Source: Adiantum capillus-veneris
Taxonomy: Eukaryota > Streptophyta > Polypodiopsida > Polypodiales > Pteridaceae
Direction: 5' to 3'
Assembly (NCBI GenBank): GCA_014529385.2
Contig: CM043969.1
Location: forward strand, 26,055,946 to 26,119,945
DNA length: 64,000 nucleotides
The position numbers were made by a program, and so were the translations under genes. This document shows, in pieces, positions 1 through 12,952 of the stretch; position 1 is the first letter of the stretch; each line of letters opens with the position of its first letter. Under the pieces are notes generated by a model. It was not told where the DNA came from and made no database searches. It saw only the letters and a program-made list of their open reading frames with translations.

Positions 1-146
1 GATTGTCATAATATGGACATTTTAAAGAGATAATTATAGGAGGTATAGTATTGAGGGGTGAGGAAGAGGTTGATGCTCGTGAGGCCCACACCCAAGCCGA
101 CTCTCTCTCTCCCTCCCTCCCTCCCTCCCTCCCTCCCTCCCTCCCT

Positions 147-195
<49 letters not shown>

Positions 196-1141
196 AGGTT
201 CTATTAAATAATTTGTTGTTTGTAAATTTGTTTGAGTAAAGAAGACTTTAGGATTCCACTTTTGTCACAACTGAGCAAAGCAACAAATAAACATCTACCT
301 GTTTCACATGAGCCTCATAGAATGGGCCCTTTTCTTTTGTTCTTAGCAGATCTTAACATGGATTAATGTTAGTCAAGTCTCAAAAAAAGTAGTAGACAAA
401 CCATGCCTCAAGAATGAGGAAGTTAGGTATGCTTGAGCTCATCATGCATTGGGCACATCACTTCATCATTGTTTCCATTACATACGCCATTGATGTAGTT
501 GTAGTGGGTGCATCCACAACTTGCTTCTCTCATTTCCTCCACCATTTTAGTGTCGATCTGGCAAGGGGAAAGGGAGTACAACTCAAGAGTGTTGCATTGT
601 GAAGTTGAGAGAAGAGAGAGAGTGTGCTTATTTTTGCTTGCTTTACGCACTTGTTTTCTCTTGCTTACAAAAGTGGAGTTGTTTCAGGATTTAGGAGGTT
701 CTTGGATAGCATTGTAGTCTTACAAGGTTGTGTGTTGAATTTTTTGCAAAATCTAGGTGACAAAGTTTTGGTGGGCTACTTTTGAGGAGGTATACCACAT
801 GGAATTGAATTAGATATATGTTTCGAGTATGAAAATATTGCTTGTGTCTCAACTATTCAATCTTCATAATGGTTCTAAACTCTCATTATTTTTGTTGATT
901 AAGTGTCAGATTTGTGGTAGAAAAGGTTTTGAGGATGGCATAATTTTTTTCTTTCACTATTGTCGCCCTTGTATCAATTTGCTCAAATTTATCTTCGCTT
1001 GGATTTTTTGGCACAGTGATTAGAAACCCCCGCAATTGCACATAGGGATAAATAGATTATTGGCCCGAGCTAAAGTTTGCAAAGGAAATATTATAAATTA
1101 GAATAACTAAACCAAGATGTAAGATGACATGTTTTGGGATC
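1..1141. other. Non-coding start of window with CCCT/CT simple repeat
   Basis: No gene is supported here. Positions 101-195 are a pyrimidine tract, first CCCT units and then CT units. Open frames at about 414-717 are short, overlap on both strands and show no motif, so I read them as chance. Confidence 0.6.
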
Positions 1142-1591
1142 ATTAGGAAGAGAATGGGGTTTAGGAGGGCCTCTTTATTTGGCAGTTCAAGGAAGTCAAA
1201 CCTTTACTATTAAGAAAGTAATCAAAAGACAGATTTTGAATTCAAACAAGCAGAACGTCTAGTTTATTTGAATTCAAAGTTCTCCCCAAAATGGAATTTA
1301 AAATCTACCGGGTACAAAAATATCATGTAGCATATCTATGGAAAGAGCTTGATGCATAAATTATAGATCTATTATCTCGGCTCAAATCGGAGATCATATG
1401 TGGGAGTTATGGAAGGCCAACAATCATAAAATTATTGACCTCGTTTTTGGGGGGGAAAGTGCCTCCTTTGACCACTCTTACACACCCACCATTCTTGCAT
1501 ACATGGCGTACACCTAGTCATCAGAATGTTAATCACGTCCATAAGCTCATGGCAAATAAAGAGGCCCTCCTACACCCCTTCTCTTCCTAAT
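1142..1591. mobile_element. Non-autonomous element with ~40 bp terminal inverted repeats, copy 1
   Basis: The left end begins ATTAGGAAGAGAATGGGG and continues to about 1183. The right end (about 1551-1591) is its near-perfect reverse complement, ending CTTCTCTTCCTAAT. A second copy of nearly the same length lies at 23416-23868 and matches along the interior as well. It has no ORF, so it is a MITE-like non-autonomous DNA transposon. I cannot find a convincing target-site duplication; flanking bases differ between copies, so the superfamily stays open. Confidence 0.75.
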
Positions 1592-2150
1592 ATTCTACAA
1601 AATCAAATAGAAAAATGAAAAATGTGGATTATTCATTGACAATGGCTCACATGATATTAAGAATGGGGTTGCCGTGCCATGTTCTTGGCACTACATAAAA
1701 TATCCCACATCTAGGTCGACCCTCCACAAACCCTTGGGGGGGCAGGGGTGGGGGGCGTAATTGAGGGTTATGTTTGGGTTTTGCAATACAAGAAAACTTC
1801 ATATGTGTAAGATTCATGACATGGTGGTGGGACCACCCGAACTTGCACCAAGTGTTTGGGAGGTCATTGAGGGCATAAACCTACTATAATTTGAGGCAAA
1901 ACATCTTGAAGCTAATGGATTTGTGCTTCTTCAACATGAAACTAGAGGTACAAATTGAATGGGGCCATTATAGGAACAAACTAAGAGTATGGTTCTTTTG
2001 TCTAAGTTTATTTGAGAGGCAACATATTTACATTGCTACACTATCCTCTACAGAGTAACTATTGAGGTCTTGATCTAGTCTTTCTCATTGAACGTGATCA
2101 CTTGATTTCTTGTTCGCTTAAGAGTACTTGCTCAAGGATTTGGATTTCTC
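1592..2150. other. Non-coding stretch upstream of a possible LTR
   Basis: No supported gene. Codons just before the purine tract at about 2150-2163 do not resemble Copia or Gypsy pol, so any internal region of the LTR element downstream is either decayed or non-coding. Confidence 0.4.
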
Positions 2151-2163
2151 TTGGGAGGGGGGA

Positions 2164-2923
2164 TGTCATGTGCACATTATAATTGTTCAATATTGTGCAC
2201 ATGTGACTGCTACAAGTCAGCATCAGTCTTAGATATCTTAGATCTCCCATGACACTTTGTGAGCCTCTAGAAGGATGTGCATGATCAATAGGTCATAGTA
2301 ACATACCCTCACTTTCATAGTACAGTCACTTAAGCATATAGGCATTTGAATAGCCATTTAAGTCATTTATTAATAAGTGACTTCAACATGACATTTAAAG
2401 GAAATAGGTAGGGAAAATGAAAAAAAAACCTATATACGCAACCTCTTGGTCCCCATTTGGAGTATCAAAAGATTAGTATCGAGTGCCCAGTACCAAGTAC
2501 CCATCAACACTCTAGCATTTTTCCCTCTAGCTTCATCAGCACCATCACCACTACCTTCCGCATTAATAAATCAGCCCTAGAATTTTTTCATCAATTCAGC
2601 CAACATTTTTGCATCAGTTCATCCCATCATTTTGCATCACTTCAACCAGTGTTTTGCACCATATTAACATCAAGATGAAGTACTCAATATTCAAAATTTA
2701 GCCATTGTATCAACATTTTTGCAAGTACTCAAAGCCAGTCCTTACACTCGCAACATAGCAAGGGGCCCCCTGAGGGTGGTTGGCCTCGACATGCAATGTT
2801 GTATATCTTTCTCTCTCTACCTCTCTCTTTCATTGTGTTCAGTTCTATCAAGTGAAGTAAAGCTATCTTTTGTTTTTGTGAAGTACTAGATCTGAGTTAA
2901 AATCTTTAAACCCTTCTACTACA
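2164..2923 (+). mobile_element. Possible LTR preceded by polypurine tract
   Basis: A purine run (GGGAGGGGGGA) at about 2153-2163 is followed directly by TGTCATGTGC, as a polypurine tract is followed by the TG of a 3' LTR. A TATA-like TATATACG lies at 2431. A candidate end, CTACTACA, falls at 2923. The first 40 bases hold a 10 bp inverted repeat (CATGTGCACA, 2167-2176, against its complement ending at 2203). No partner LTR is visible, so both the call and the right boundary are tentative. Confidence 0.35.
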
Positions 2924-3503
2924 CCTAGCATGTAGGCACCTTGGCCATATGGTTTGGGCGCCTCTCTTATCAAAGGACCTCAATAGTTGGGATTTCTTAG
3001 CTTGGCTACTTATCCCCTTTCTTTGATAATGACAGCAATTGAGACACCTTGGTATGGCCTTCCCTCTTCTATGAGGATGACCACAGTGGAACATGCTTAG
3101 TCTTGCTTTGGATGACACTTTACCAACCAATAAAAAAACATCTGGTGGTGATCTATGCAGTCTAGTGGTGAATGAAGCAATATAATGTTGGAGTTTGTAA
3201 TGTAAACTTGTTAGTCTGACCATCCTATAACTTTTGGGATCGGTCCTACTCGGTCTTGAAAGATCACCTCTTTTCTTCACATGTTGAGTGACCACAGATC
3301 TTTTTCTAGGGGAATGGTCATTTGCAGGCCTATAGGTGCTCCTTATTATGATTGCTAATTTAAGGATAGGATTAGTTTTTACACTCAATTTTGGACCTTC
3401 CTTTTCTTGGACAGGTACATTTCCTTTGCAACAATGGAGTTGAATAGTTTTCTATACTACTTGTGAGAACTTTCTAGAAGATTCTCTAGTGGATGTTATG
3501 CAG

Positions 3504-3621
3504 CAGACATCTTCATTCTTTGCCTTGCTATTTTGCCTTCTGGTAGACTATTCAACACAAGGCAGACATCTTCATTCTTTGCCTTGCTATTTTTCCTTCT
3601 CGTAGACTATTCAACACAAGG
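3504..3621. repeat. 59 bp tandem duplication, two copies
   Basis: Copies are 3504-3562 and 3563-3621, beginning CAGACATCTTCATTCTTTGC and differing at about two bases. They look like a recent slippage or unequal-crossover product in non-coding DNA. Confidence 0.85.
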
Positions 3622-6600
3622 TGCTAAGAGGGATCATTATAGGTTTTAGGGTTAGGATTCAAGGTGGATAGGTACAATAAATACCCCTCCCTCTTGTATC
3701 CATACCCCCCTTGAAAACTCTGATTTGGAAAAGATTTATAAATGATTTTAAAAGTCTAAAATTTGAATATGGTATAGAATCTAAAAATAATTTCAAAACC
3801 CTATTATGCACAAGATGATTCAATACATATGTATAATCAGTACAAATTGTAGTACTAGTACATACTATACTAAATAGTACTTTTTATATTGAATTTTTAG
3901 TACTAGTATTTAATGCAAGCTGAAACCTTGTTAGGGTTAGGTTTGGCATGTTGTATTGGCTAGCGTGCTTGGTAATACTAAACTAACGATTGTCTAATTC
4001 CTATGATGGTCATTATTTCCAACATGTTCTGTTAAGATATGGCATCTAGATGTGCTAACTTGGGTTTAACTACATAGTGTTTGGCAAATGATGACATGAT
4101 CTCCAACAAAGTAGGCACAACAAAGTAGGCAAGACATATATAGGTAGGTAGGTGCGGTTTGTAGCTGGGAGAAAGCCCTCCCTCTAGCCTTGTTAGAATG
4201 CGTGGAGCAAAACAGGAGAAACATGAGAGAGAGAGAGAGAGAGAGAGAAGTAAGCGTGGTGAGAATGAAGATGGGGTGAAGTTTGAGAGATGAAAGCTAC
4301 GAGAGAATCCTAAGAGTCTTATACTATGTGAAGCGGCTTCTTCTTGAGCATTTGTAGAAAGCAAACATGGTCTTGTGTGAGCTCAAATTATTTTTCCCCT
4401 CTAAAGATTTGGAGGGAACTTAGAGATCTCATCATTATGCCCCCGCTTACAAGATTTTGTGGGATCTATGAGGAATAAAAAGAAATTAAGAGAAGAAAAA
4501 TAAGAAAATAAGGGGTTTGATGTTGACAGGCAGAGTCCGCGGATGTCAAAATTGAGCTCCCTCATTGGTTAAGAGAAGAAAATAATTCATTTACTTCTCT
4601 CTCAGATGGCGCTTTTGCTAATACCTTTCCAACCCCCTAATTGACTCACAACAACAGATTTAGCTTGCAAACAAGTCATTCTGAACCATAGCAAAATTGA
4701 GAATGGTTACACTTAAATTAAAGATCACAAGACAAGGAGCACGATGGATTTGTTAGAAATGAATTTGGATTACTAGAGATCAAGAAAAATGGAACTTACA
4801 TTATTAGGCTTTATACATAGGGCTTCTTTTGGCCAATGGCACGTATTTATGAGTGATTGTGAGAGCGACATGTTATAACAAGAAGATTCAAATGGACCTT
4901 AATGATTACAAATATACATTTCTTAAAGGGTGGATATTGAGCATCCATTTAATATAGTTTTTAATGAGCACATAAACTCCTTGGAGCTATATTCTTTTCC
5001 ACTTACTTTGTGTCTTATACACGCTCTCTGCCATCTCATTTTTTTCACTTTCTCTCTCTTAAGCTTTCCTTCTCCATCTCTGATTTAAACAATCAATCAA
5101 CTTCACATCCTTGCTTTACACAAAACAACATTTGCACTACAACCGAAATCATATTGCAAGGCATATTGAGACCGAAAATGATCACATCTACATGGAAACA
5201 TTGAGCTCAGATCGAAGGAACTTTAGGGTAAATGCTCGATGCCATGGGTTTTCTCTGATGATGAGCCTTGGAGATGCCCTTCTACATTTGATTGCACACT
5301 ATGAGGGTCCTCCCTTCACATACTCGGTAGCTTCTTTTCCACCCGTTCAACTCAGCCTTCTTTCCTCTGCGCATCAGCCCCTCTTGGTTTCCCCTTTAGC
5401 TACGACTGCCACCTTTTACATTCATACTTGCACTACACCTTTTTGGCGAGTCACTCTCAAGACTCCCATGACTGTCTACTGCTTCTACAAAAGGAGGCTC
5501 AAGCAGTAGGAGGTGCAAGTGAAGGCATAGTATTTCCAAAGAAGCGCAACAGAGATTAGAGTCAACTGCATGCATGGTTGTAATGTTCTTGGAAGAGAAA
5601 GTAAAAAGCAAATAGCACATGGTTTTTTGAGTCTTGACAGAGATTTGTTATGATGTACACATAAAGGTAGAACCTAGTTGCACCTACCCCAGTTTTTAGA
5701 AGAGAGAATATATGCATAAAGTCTTTCTAGCATGTAAGAACATGTATTATGTGTTTGTGCACATAATTGGGCTTCAACCAAAAGAGCACATGGTCATTCA
5801 ATAGCCTGCATTAACTCCCATGGACCTTGCAGTTGTATTGGATAAAATACACAAAGTACACTATATAGCATGGTGAACTTAAACCCTAAACAAAGTGGTC
5901 TAGAGCTATGCATCGAAGGAGTCATCACATATATATGAGCTGCATAATTAATTCTCTTCACTCTTTGAAGTCTTTTTTGAATTCCCTCTTGTTATAGATG
6001 TATGCTTTGTAGTTCATATCTTGCCACATGTTCAAGCTTAAAGTTAGGACTTTTGGAAACTTATACATGTTTATTGGTGTGTATCATATAAGTAATGTCT
6101 ACTTTATCGGGGTTAACTATTTTGTGTCGTCAAAAAAGGCTTCAAATTTAAAGTCAAAAACCTTGCAAAAATGGTTTTGAATGCAAAAGCTTGAAACAAG
6201 AAGCTAAAAAAAAACACATTGAATGAGTCCCTTATCATTATCTATGCATAGCCTTTGTCTTGTGTAGTAGGTAGTGGCTTCCTTCTAGTAGGTTAAGAGT
6301 GTAGCATATCATATCATTGATGATCTTCAATCTTACTACAGCTATGTCCTTGGTCGTGAGGGTAGCTTCTCTGTTGTATTGTATTATGCTCATAAGCTCC
6401 TGTGCCCTTTGGAAGTTCGTCCTCCATGGAGGTAGTCTAAAAGAGTTATCAAGATGGAGGCATCCTGTAGTGTCTAGAACTTTTGGTTTTAATGAAGTAT
6501 GCACACCTCTTTAGGAAAATTGTCGCTTTAACTTTTGTAACATTTACCGCTTGGAACTTGTCGATGAAAAAATATTTTCTAGTATTTGTGCAAGCTCCTC

Positions 6601-6896
6601 GTCCATGGCATGAGCTTTCTTGTTTGATGAGATGTCAATTAGCGCACAAGGTGTTGCTTCCCACTCCTTTTGAGGGTGTCTACATGGAATCCTGCTACCA
6701 AGATTTCAGTTGTTTAGTGCCCTAAAGTTGATCAAATGTTGTCAAAAAGGTCAAAACAATGTAAACTTGACCATTAAATGAAAAATGAGCATAACTTGAG
6801 CAAATCAATTCCAACTTTGACAAAACTTCATCAATGTGACTAGGAAAACTACAAGCACTAGGTCAAACTAGTTCATTTCAATTTTGGGTCAGAGGT
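3622..6896. other. Non-coding stretch, no supported gene
   Basis: Only short open frames without recognisable motifs are present. A short GA run lies at about 4211-4239 and short CT-rich tracts near 5050. Positions 3838-3910 hold repeated AGTACTAG-type words. I see no LTR, tRNA or coding signature. Confidence 0.5.
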
Positions 6897-7989
6897 ACAT
6901 GGATCACAATCCATATTGGAACACATGGTGCTCTCTTCACCATATAATTTAGCATGTTCTAAGGATATTATGGTGAATGTGATTTGGATCATTTTTTTGG
7001 ATTTTAAGACAAATTTTATAATTTTTCCGCAGACTTAGAGATTTTAGACATTTTCACAAGGGTTTTGATATTCAAATGGCTTGAAACTTCAGGGTTAGGC
7101 ATATGTGACCTAATGGCTTGGTTTTGGTCCTGAGATTTGAAAAAGATACATGGATCGTGATCCATGTTTGGTCACATTTTGGGATGAAACTTTTTGTGCA
7201 TGTTCCTATAGTCTATCTTATCTCATTGGTGGAGTCTTTTCAAATTTGGATCTATTTCTCCTAATTTTACCCAAATTCTCAGTTTATGGACCAACTTTTT
7301 GACTTTGACCATACTGGATATTTGGACCCCACTTTGATTGATTCTTTTGAGTGATTGGTATTGGTTTTTGTTGATAAGATGCTTGGAGACTGGCTTTCAT
7401 TCCTATCTCTACCTGTTTGTCAATACAATCTTAGTTGGACTGACCTTCATGACCTTCCTGACAAGATTTGTACTTTTTGCATGATATGGCAGTTTGAAGT
7501 TTTTGATCTCTTAAAAGCTAAACATTCTGCACTTTTTCTTTCTTTACTTGGTGAGTATCACATTTGCACACACTTTGAAATGTTAATTTTCCAACTTTGT
7601 TGCTAGGATACATAGATCGCGATCCATGTTTCGAGCCCAAATTCTACCAAACTTAAGGGAAAGTATCTAGACATGTTTCCTAAGATCTTGCTCATAAACG
7701 TTTGGGGTTGGGATCATTTTTTTTTTGGCATGGGTCAAACTTACCATTTGCAAACTGAAATCTAAAAAAATTAGGGTTTTGGGTCTAGCGAAGTTCATTT
7801 TTGCTAAAAATTGAGGGGTGAGTTTCCCATACTCTGATCTAGTTGTAGGTGGATTTTGGAATGGTTTTGGCATGTTGATCCATGTTTGGCAGCATTTTTT
7901 AATTGTTTCTGCTCATTTGAGTAGATGGTGTGTCACATGTGAAATCTTTTGAAACTTTGAGGTGGAAAAACATGGATTGCGATCCATGA
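6897..7989. repeat. Cluster of 20 bp palindromes, family A (ACATGGATC..GATCCATGT)
   Basis: Four near-palindromes lie at 6897-6916, 7148-7167, 7610-7629 and 7970-7989, plus a half-site GATCCATGTTT at about 7876. The best copy (7148) has 9-base arms ACATGGATC and GATCCATGT around a 2-base centre; the others carry one or two mismatches. The sequence between them is AT-rich and diverged. They share length, ACAT/ATGT outer bases and a two-base centre with the separate family at 25.5-26.3 and 46.6-48.3 kb. Function is unknown. Confidence 0.7.
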
Positions 7990-8280
7990 TCCACCCCCAA
8001 TCCTAAATATAATTGGATGGTTAGAATCATCTTGGCTTGGGGAGTATCAGAGTGAAATCTTTTTTGATTTGGAGCTAGCTACCCCTTTTATCAGCCTCTC
8101 ACAATTTGCTTAATCCTCGACCTCGATTTAATTGATACAAGTAATTTTGGTGTTTTTAATGTCGTACGGCCAACATGCATTTTTGAAGGGATTTAGATGA
8201 GCATACCTTTAGAATCTTGTGTCTTGTGGTGGCCCAAAACACCTGTAGCAAGAAAAAAAGTGATAAGGTCACAAACAAGA

Positions 8281-8282
<2 letters not shown>

Positions 8283-8374
<92 letters not shown>

Positions 8375-8398
8375 CTCTCTCTCTCTCTCTCTCTCTCT
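8283..8398. repeat. CT microsatellite
   Basis: An almost uninterrupted CT dinucleotide run with one GAT interruption near 8372. Open frames through it are artefacts of the repeat. Confidence 0.95.
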
Positions 8399-8801
8399 AG
8401 CCAGTGAAAATCTTGAGGTGAAATTGAGGCTTGATGTGACCTAATTTTCCTAAAGTGCTCGACTTACTTGGAGTCCCAGGTGTATAATTACCTTCTTTGT
8501 CTTGATTGCCCATGGCATATTGTAGCTTGCGAATCAAATGACTCGTCATTTTGGACTTTCAATCACTCAGTGCTCTTGATTTTGTGAATTTGATTAGTCG
8601 TAAGTTGGCCCAAAATTTGACTTGGACCAAATCCTTTCAAATTTGAAATGCTTTTCTTTGATGATCTGACATTTGCCTTTAGAACTTGATTTTGGCTCTC
8701 TTGGTCAATTTTATTAATTTTTTGTATTCTTATTAGCTAAAAGTAAAAAAAACATTACTAAAAACTATTATTATCCGGCAAAAAATCAGCCAAAATAATT
8801 C

Positions 8802-8824
8802 CACATACATACATACACACACAG

Positions 8825-8878
<54 letters not shown>

Positions 8879-8886
8879 GTATATAC

Positions 8887-8963
<77 letters not shown>

Positions 8964-9008
8964 CACACACAGACACACACACACACATATATATATATAT
9001 GTATATAC

Positions 9009-9045
<37 letters not shown>

Positions 9046-9048
9046 CAT
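8802..9048. repeat. Compound CA/TA/GT microsatellite
   Basis: Alternating blocks of CA, TA and GT repeats, partly self-complementary: a CA block at about 8837-8860 faces a GT block at 8903-8960, and shorter CA and GT blocks follow. Six-frame ORFs here (Thr-His, Val-Cys and Ile-Tyr runs) are repeat translations. Confidence 0.95.
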
Positions 9049-10151
9049 CATATTATACTCTCACTTTAGGCATCATGTTTGTCAAATTTTTATCAATATG
9101 GCTCAATAAAATTCCTGATAAGAGGTAAAACCTGATAACCTCACTTTAAAGCACAAATTTAAGCAAAAAAAACACTATACACATGAATTCTCATCATCTT
9201 GCAACTCAAGATTTTTCAATTGGCTACTACTACTCTTGTTACTCCCCCCTTCCCATTCTGAGCCATCTCAGACAAAGGTTTGTGTAATATGCATGGGCAC
9301 GAATATGGATGGGTACAAATATCATGTCTATGCAAGGCCCTGTAATGTGGACCTATTATGCCAATGGAAGAGATGTGTGGTGTAACGATATGTTTTGCAA
9401 GATGTGGATATTGAACGGATTGTTCAATGTTTTTTGTTGGCAAGACTCCATCTATACTATGTGGTCCAAGAAAAAGGATCTAATGATGGCATTGTCATGC
9501 CGTGGCACGTGTATAATGTGAAACTAAAATATATACCTCACTCTCAACGCTTTTTCTATGTGGGACCAAATGCTATAATGTACATAGTGTGATATATGGA
9601 AAAATAGTTGTCACGATTGCAGCTCTGTATATACCTTGCCGAGTTAGCACAGCCCTAGACGTGGCACTATGGAATGTTTTCTCACATAAATATATGTCTA
9701 TTTTGCCTTATAAATGTACAAATGTCAAGTGTATCAAAGTGGCACGCTCGTTTTGCCTAGAAAGTTCAATGCGGGCAATCTCGGCCAAAAATAGCAAGTT
9801 TCATGTACGTGAGAAAGAGATGCATCCAGAGTGCTTTCCAAGTGGTAAAATGAGGCTCAAGATTAAATTTAATTCCAATGGAATTTTCCACAATTTTAGG
9901 GATTTTTACAAGCTCTTGGGTATTTTTGGGCTAAAAATGACCAAAAATGGTCATAAAATGGTCAAAATGACCCAAAATTGGTCAAAACATTCTCAAAATG
10001 CCACGTCCCTCATGGTGCCATGACTATGAGGAGTGATGGAACATTTTATAATAGGAATATTAGCATTTTAAGCTCTTTTGTGAAGGGATACAAAGGCTGC
10101 ACCTATGGTATGCTAGTGCAGTCCCTTGTTGTTCCAACCATGTAATCAAGG
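9049..10151. other. Non-coding stretch left of G1, with TGACCA/TGGTCA words
   Basis: No supported gene. Positions 9938-10000 contain repeated TGACC and TGGTCA words, including an inverted repeat TGACCA-AAAA-TGGTCA at 9938-9953. Part may belong to the upstream half of the G1 5' LTR, whose left boundary I cannot place. Confidence 0.4.
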
Positions 10152-10507
10152 CTGTGAGGCCACCAATTATGGTTTCCCCTCTTCAAATACCTACTTGGGA
10201 ATGTATAATGAACTGAATATTCCATAAAATGGCTACAATGGAGAATTGAAGCGTCTGTATAGGGTTTTTATCAGCAGGGCAAAATACCACTGCAACTCTG
10301 TAATTGGCAGTGCGGCTACACCAAATCATCACACACAAGAGTTTTAAGTTGATCTTGGTTATTTTTCAAAGATAAAATTTCATGGCTAGAGTTTTGTTCT
10401 TTTTGAGTGTGTTTTAGCCTCAAATCTTCTACGACTTGCTTGATTTTGTTGCGAGCTCTCACAGTCAGAGGCCCGACGCTTTCCTAGCCGCACTCAACAC
10501 TTCTTGA
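10152..10507 (+). repeat. G1 5' LTR (recognisable 3' portion)
   Basis: This segment is directly repeated at 18113-18471 with scattered substitutions and small indels. Both copies run from a TGAGGCCACC box to CACTTCTTGA. One lies just before a gag-like frame and the other after the integrase end, as expected for LTRs of an old Gypsy insertion. The left boundary and the exact CA end are not resolved. Confidence 0.6.
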
Positions 10508-10689
10508 CACAAGTTTGGTGAAAACGACGTGAAATAGGCTAGTGTTAGGGTTAAAAAGCTTCATTTAAGGTTTCAAATCAAAGCTTTAAAGCTATGGAGC
10601 AAAAAGAGAAATAGGGGGTTTGGTTTGATCCAATTACAATGCAAATATTTCAAGTCTTTGCGGTGTTTATGCAACAGAAAGGAGGGATC

Positions 10690-11800
10690 TTTCCTCAACC
10701 AAAGCACTTCAATTTGTGTTGAACAAAATTAACCAATTTAATGGTAAAGATGTAACAAAGTATCTTTGTGGATATGTAAAGGAGATGGAGCTTCATCGAG
10801 TGCCCGAAGCAGAGATGGTACAAAGTTTTGAGCTAGATGTGGTTCCTGATATGAAAGAGCACATAATTAGGGGAATTATAAATGAGGAGGGGAAACATGT
10901 GAAGCATTCAAACTAGCCTTAAAAGAAGATTATTTCATGGAGGACTTCAAAAGGGTGACAAAGAGGAATTTTTTGGAGTGGGTAGTTTGGCCAAAAGAGG
11001 TACTTTCACCTACCGAACTGCTAATGGAATTTGAACACCGCTATGATCAACTTTCAAAGACTGAGAAGGCTACCCTAAACTCATAGAAGACAGAGCTCTT
11101 TTTGCAAGCTACAGACAAAGAGATTCAAGAGAAGTTAGATTTACTACTTGAGGATAAGGATGTGGTCAAATACTGATTGAAATGAGATCAAAGATGAGGT
11201 CAAAGATGCCATTTCACTGCTAGCTAAGAGACAACAACAAAGAGACAAGATGATATTCAACCATACTCAAGCCCCAAGTGTTCCCAAGAGTCCCATGAAG
11301 TCTGTGATTGTGGTTATAAAGAGTGAAAAATCTATCCTTGATGATATTGTTAAAGGAATGCAAGAGCTAAAGTTAAAGCTTACAAGTCTAGAAGAGAAGG
11401 GGAAACCATTAGGTCAATCTACATTACAACAACCTCAAAGCAGAGAAGGTTTTGTAGATAGATGCATATGGTGCAATAGTAGTGACCATGCAAGGAGGGA
11501 TTGTGAAGTTTCAAAGATGGCAAGATGGCAAGCTTTCTTTCTTTAAAGATGGCAAGATTCACTTAAGTGGAATAGGTAAGATCTTGGGGAAAAACTTTGG
11601 CAAAGGTGGGATGAAGAAGCTAGTTGAGGACATGGCTACTAGCCATTCCATCTCAATGGTTGAGACAACCACTTATGGGTTGAAGGTGGAGCCTATTAAG
11701 CATAAAGGATTCAAGGTTGGAGAAGAAGCATCTAATAGGATTGGTGAATTATGGCCATGGGTGTGCGATAGAATCTTCTATGATGGGTCAGATGACTAAA
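10690..11800 (+). pseudogene. G1 Gypsy gag (decayed)
   Basis: Pieces of a Gag polyprotein in shifting plus frames. The segment at 10716-10916 has helical capsid-like sequence; 10920-11160 continues it in another frame (phrases LALKEDYFMED and KTELFLQATDKEIQEKL). A perfect CCHC zinc knuckle, CIWCNSSDHARRDC (CX2CX4HX4C), lies at about 11464-11505, followed by a glycine/lysine motif NFGKGGMKKLVE near 11620. In Gypsy elements this protein forms the cytoplasmic particle and binds element RNA. Several frameshifts and stops mean no functional product. Confidence 0.7.
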
Positions 11801-12409
11801 GATATTTTACATGAAGCTAGAGATTGCATTCGACTAGAAACAGGTTGGAATGACCTTGTGGACCCTTTGTCAGTGCATGCATACATTGCCAAATGTCAAG
11901 CCAATGAAGCCATTGTTGAAGAGGAATGTAGGCATGAGAATGGGGATCAAGGGCCTTTAAAACGAGTGACAAGGAGTGGGGGTAAAAATGATGCAGTTCC
12001 TCCTAGATCAGCTTCCCCACAACATGTGCATGTCCCCAAAGTGCCTATGCAAGAAGCCTCTAAAGAAAAGAAGAAGGATGCAACAAAGGCTAAAGAAAAG
12101 GGGTTCAGCCTACAAAATCCAATCTAATATAGAGGCAACAAATGATCTCAAAAAGATTTTGGAAGAGAGGATTTTGAACAGTAAGGTGGAATATACCTTG
12201 GGTGAGGTCCTTGGAATAGCAAAGAGGGAGTTCCATGAAGAGACAATTGATATCATCAAGAGGAAGCGACGGTCTCTTACTGAATCTATCCATGTATTAT
12301 AGGGTGAAGAAGGAACTTTAAATGCAAAGGGAGTACATGTCTATGGCAAGCAAGGTGATGAAACTATTGTTGTATGCTACAAGTCTAGGTGAGGAGTAAA
12401 ACACGTTCA

Positions 12410-12952
12410 CTTATTGGATGATGATGATGAAGTCGAGACCACTCACAATAGTTATTACTCCAAGACTCATTGGGCAAGAGCGACTACAAAGATCCTAGTC
12501 AAAATGGGAGACTTAGAAGATCCATACATTGTGTTGATAGATTATGGGTCAAAAATTAATCTTATGTCAAAGAGTTTATATCAAAAAGGAAAATGGCCAA
12601 TTGATATAAATCATGGATGGATGATCTGTGCAGCAAACAACTCATCAGGAGAGTTGTATGGAGCTTGAATGTAAGGGTGACTATAGGGGATGTAAAAGAT
12701 GACCAAAATTTCTTTGTCTAGGAGATGTATGCATACCCTCTTATCCTTGGGCAGCCATACATCACTGCTACTCATATGGAAAGAAAGGTAATGGATGATG
12801 GTTCAGCCAATGCTAGGATAAGGAAGAGGGATGGGAAGCATGCAGTCCAATTCCTTACTGTTTGTGTGGACCATGAAAGTATCAGAGTGCAACCCTTGCC
12901 AAAAAAAAAAACAATTCAAGGACTACAGGGATATAAGGGGTTTTGGCCATGA
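12410..12952 (+). pseudogene. G1 aspartic protease region
   Basis: The frame at 12414-12668 contains LIDYGSKINLMS, matching the retropepsin site (usual L-I-D-S/T-G-S-x-I-N-L-M-S) with Tyr replacing the Ser/Thr after the catalytic Asp. The frame at 12725-12952 contains PLILGQPYITAT, the hydrophobic-hydrophobic-G segment near the end of retropepsins. It lies between gag and RT, as in Gypsy polyproteins. It is split by a stop and a frameshift, and the altered active site suggests inactivity. Confidence 0.65.

Noticed and set aside
414-717. Overlapping short frames on both strands
   Set aside because: No motif, no start context, no neighbouring element structure.
2906-3388. 160-codon minus-strand frame with several Cys/His residues
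   Set aside because: The Cys and His positions (for example CLNCCHYQRKG) do not fit a zinc knuckle or other motif I know, the frame overlaps a possible LTR end, and no second copy is present. Not enough for a gene call.
8217-9128. Several open frames of 60-97 codons through microsatellites
   Set aside because: They translate CT, CA, TA or GT runs in many frames on both strands; no protein signal. The same holds for frames at 27025-27720, 39797-40073 and 59360-59653.
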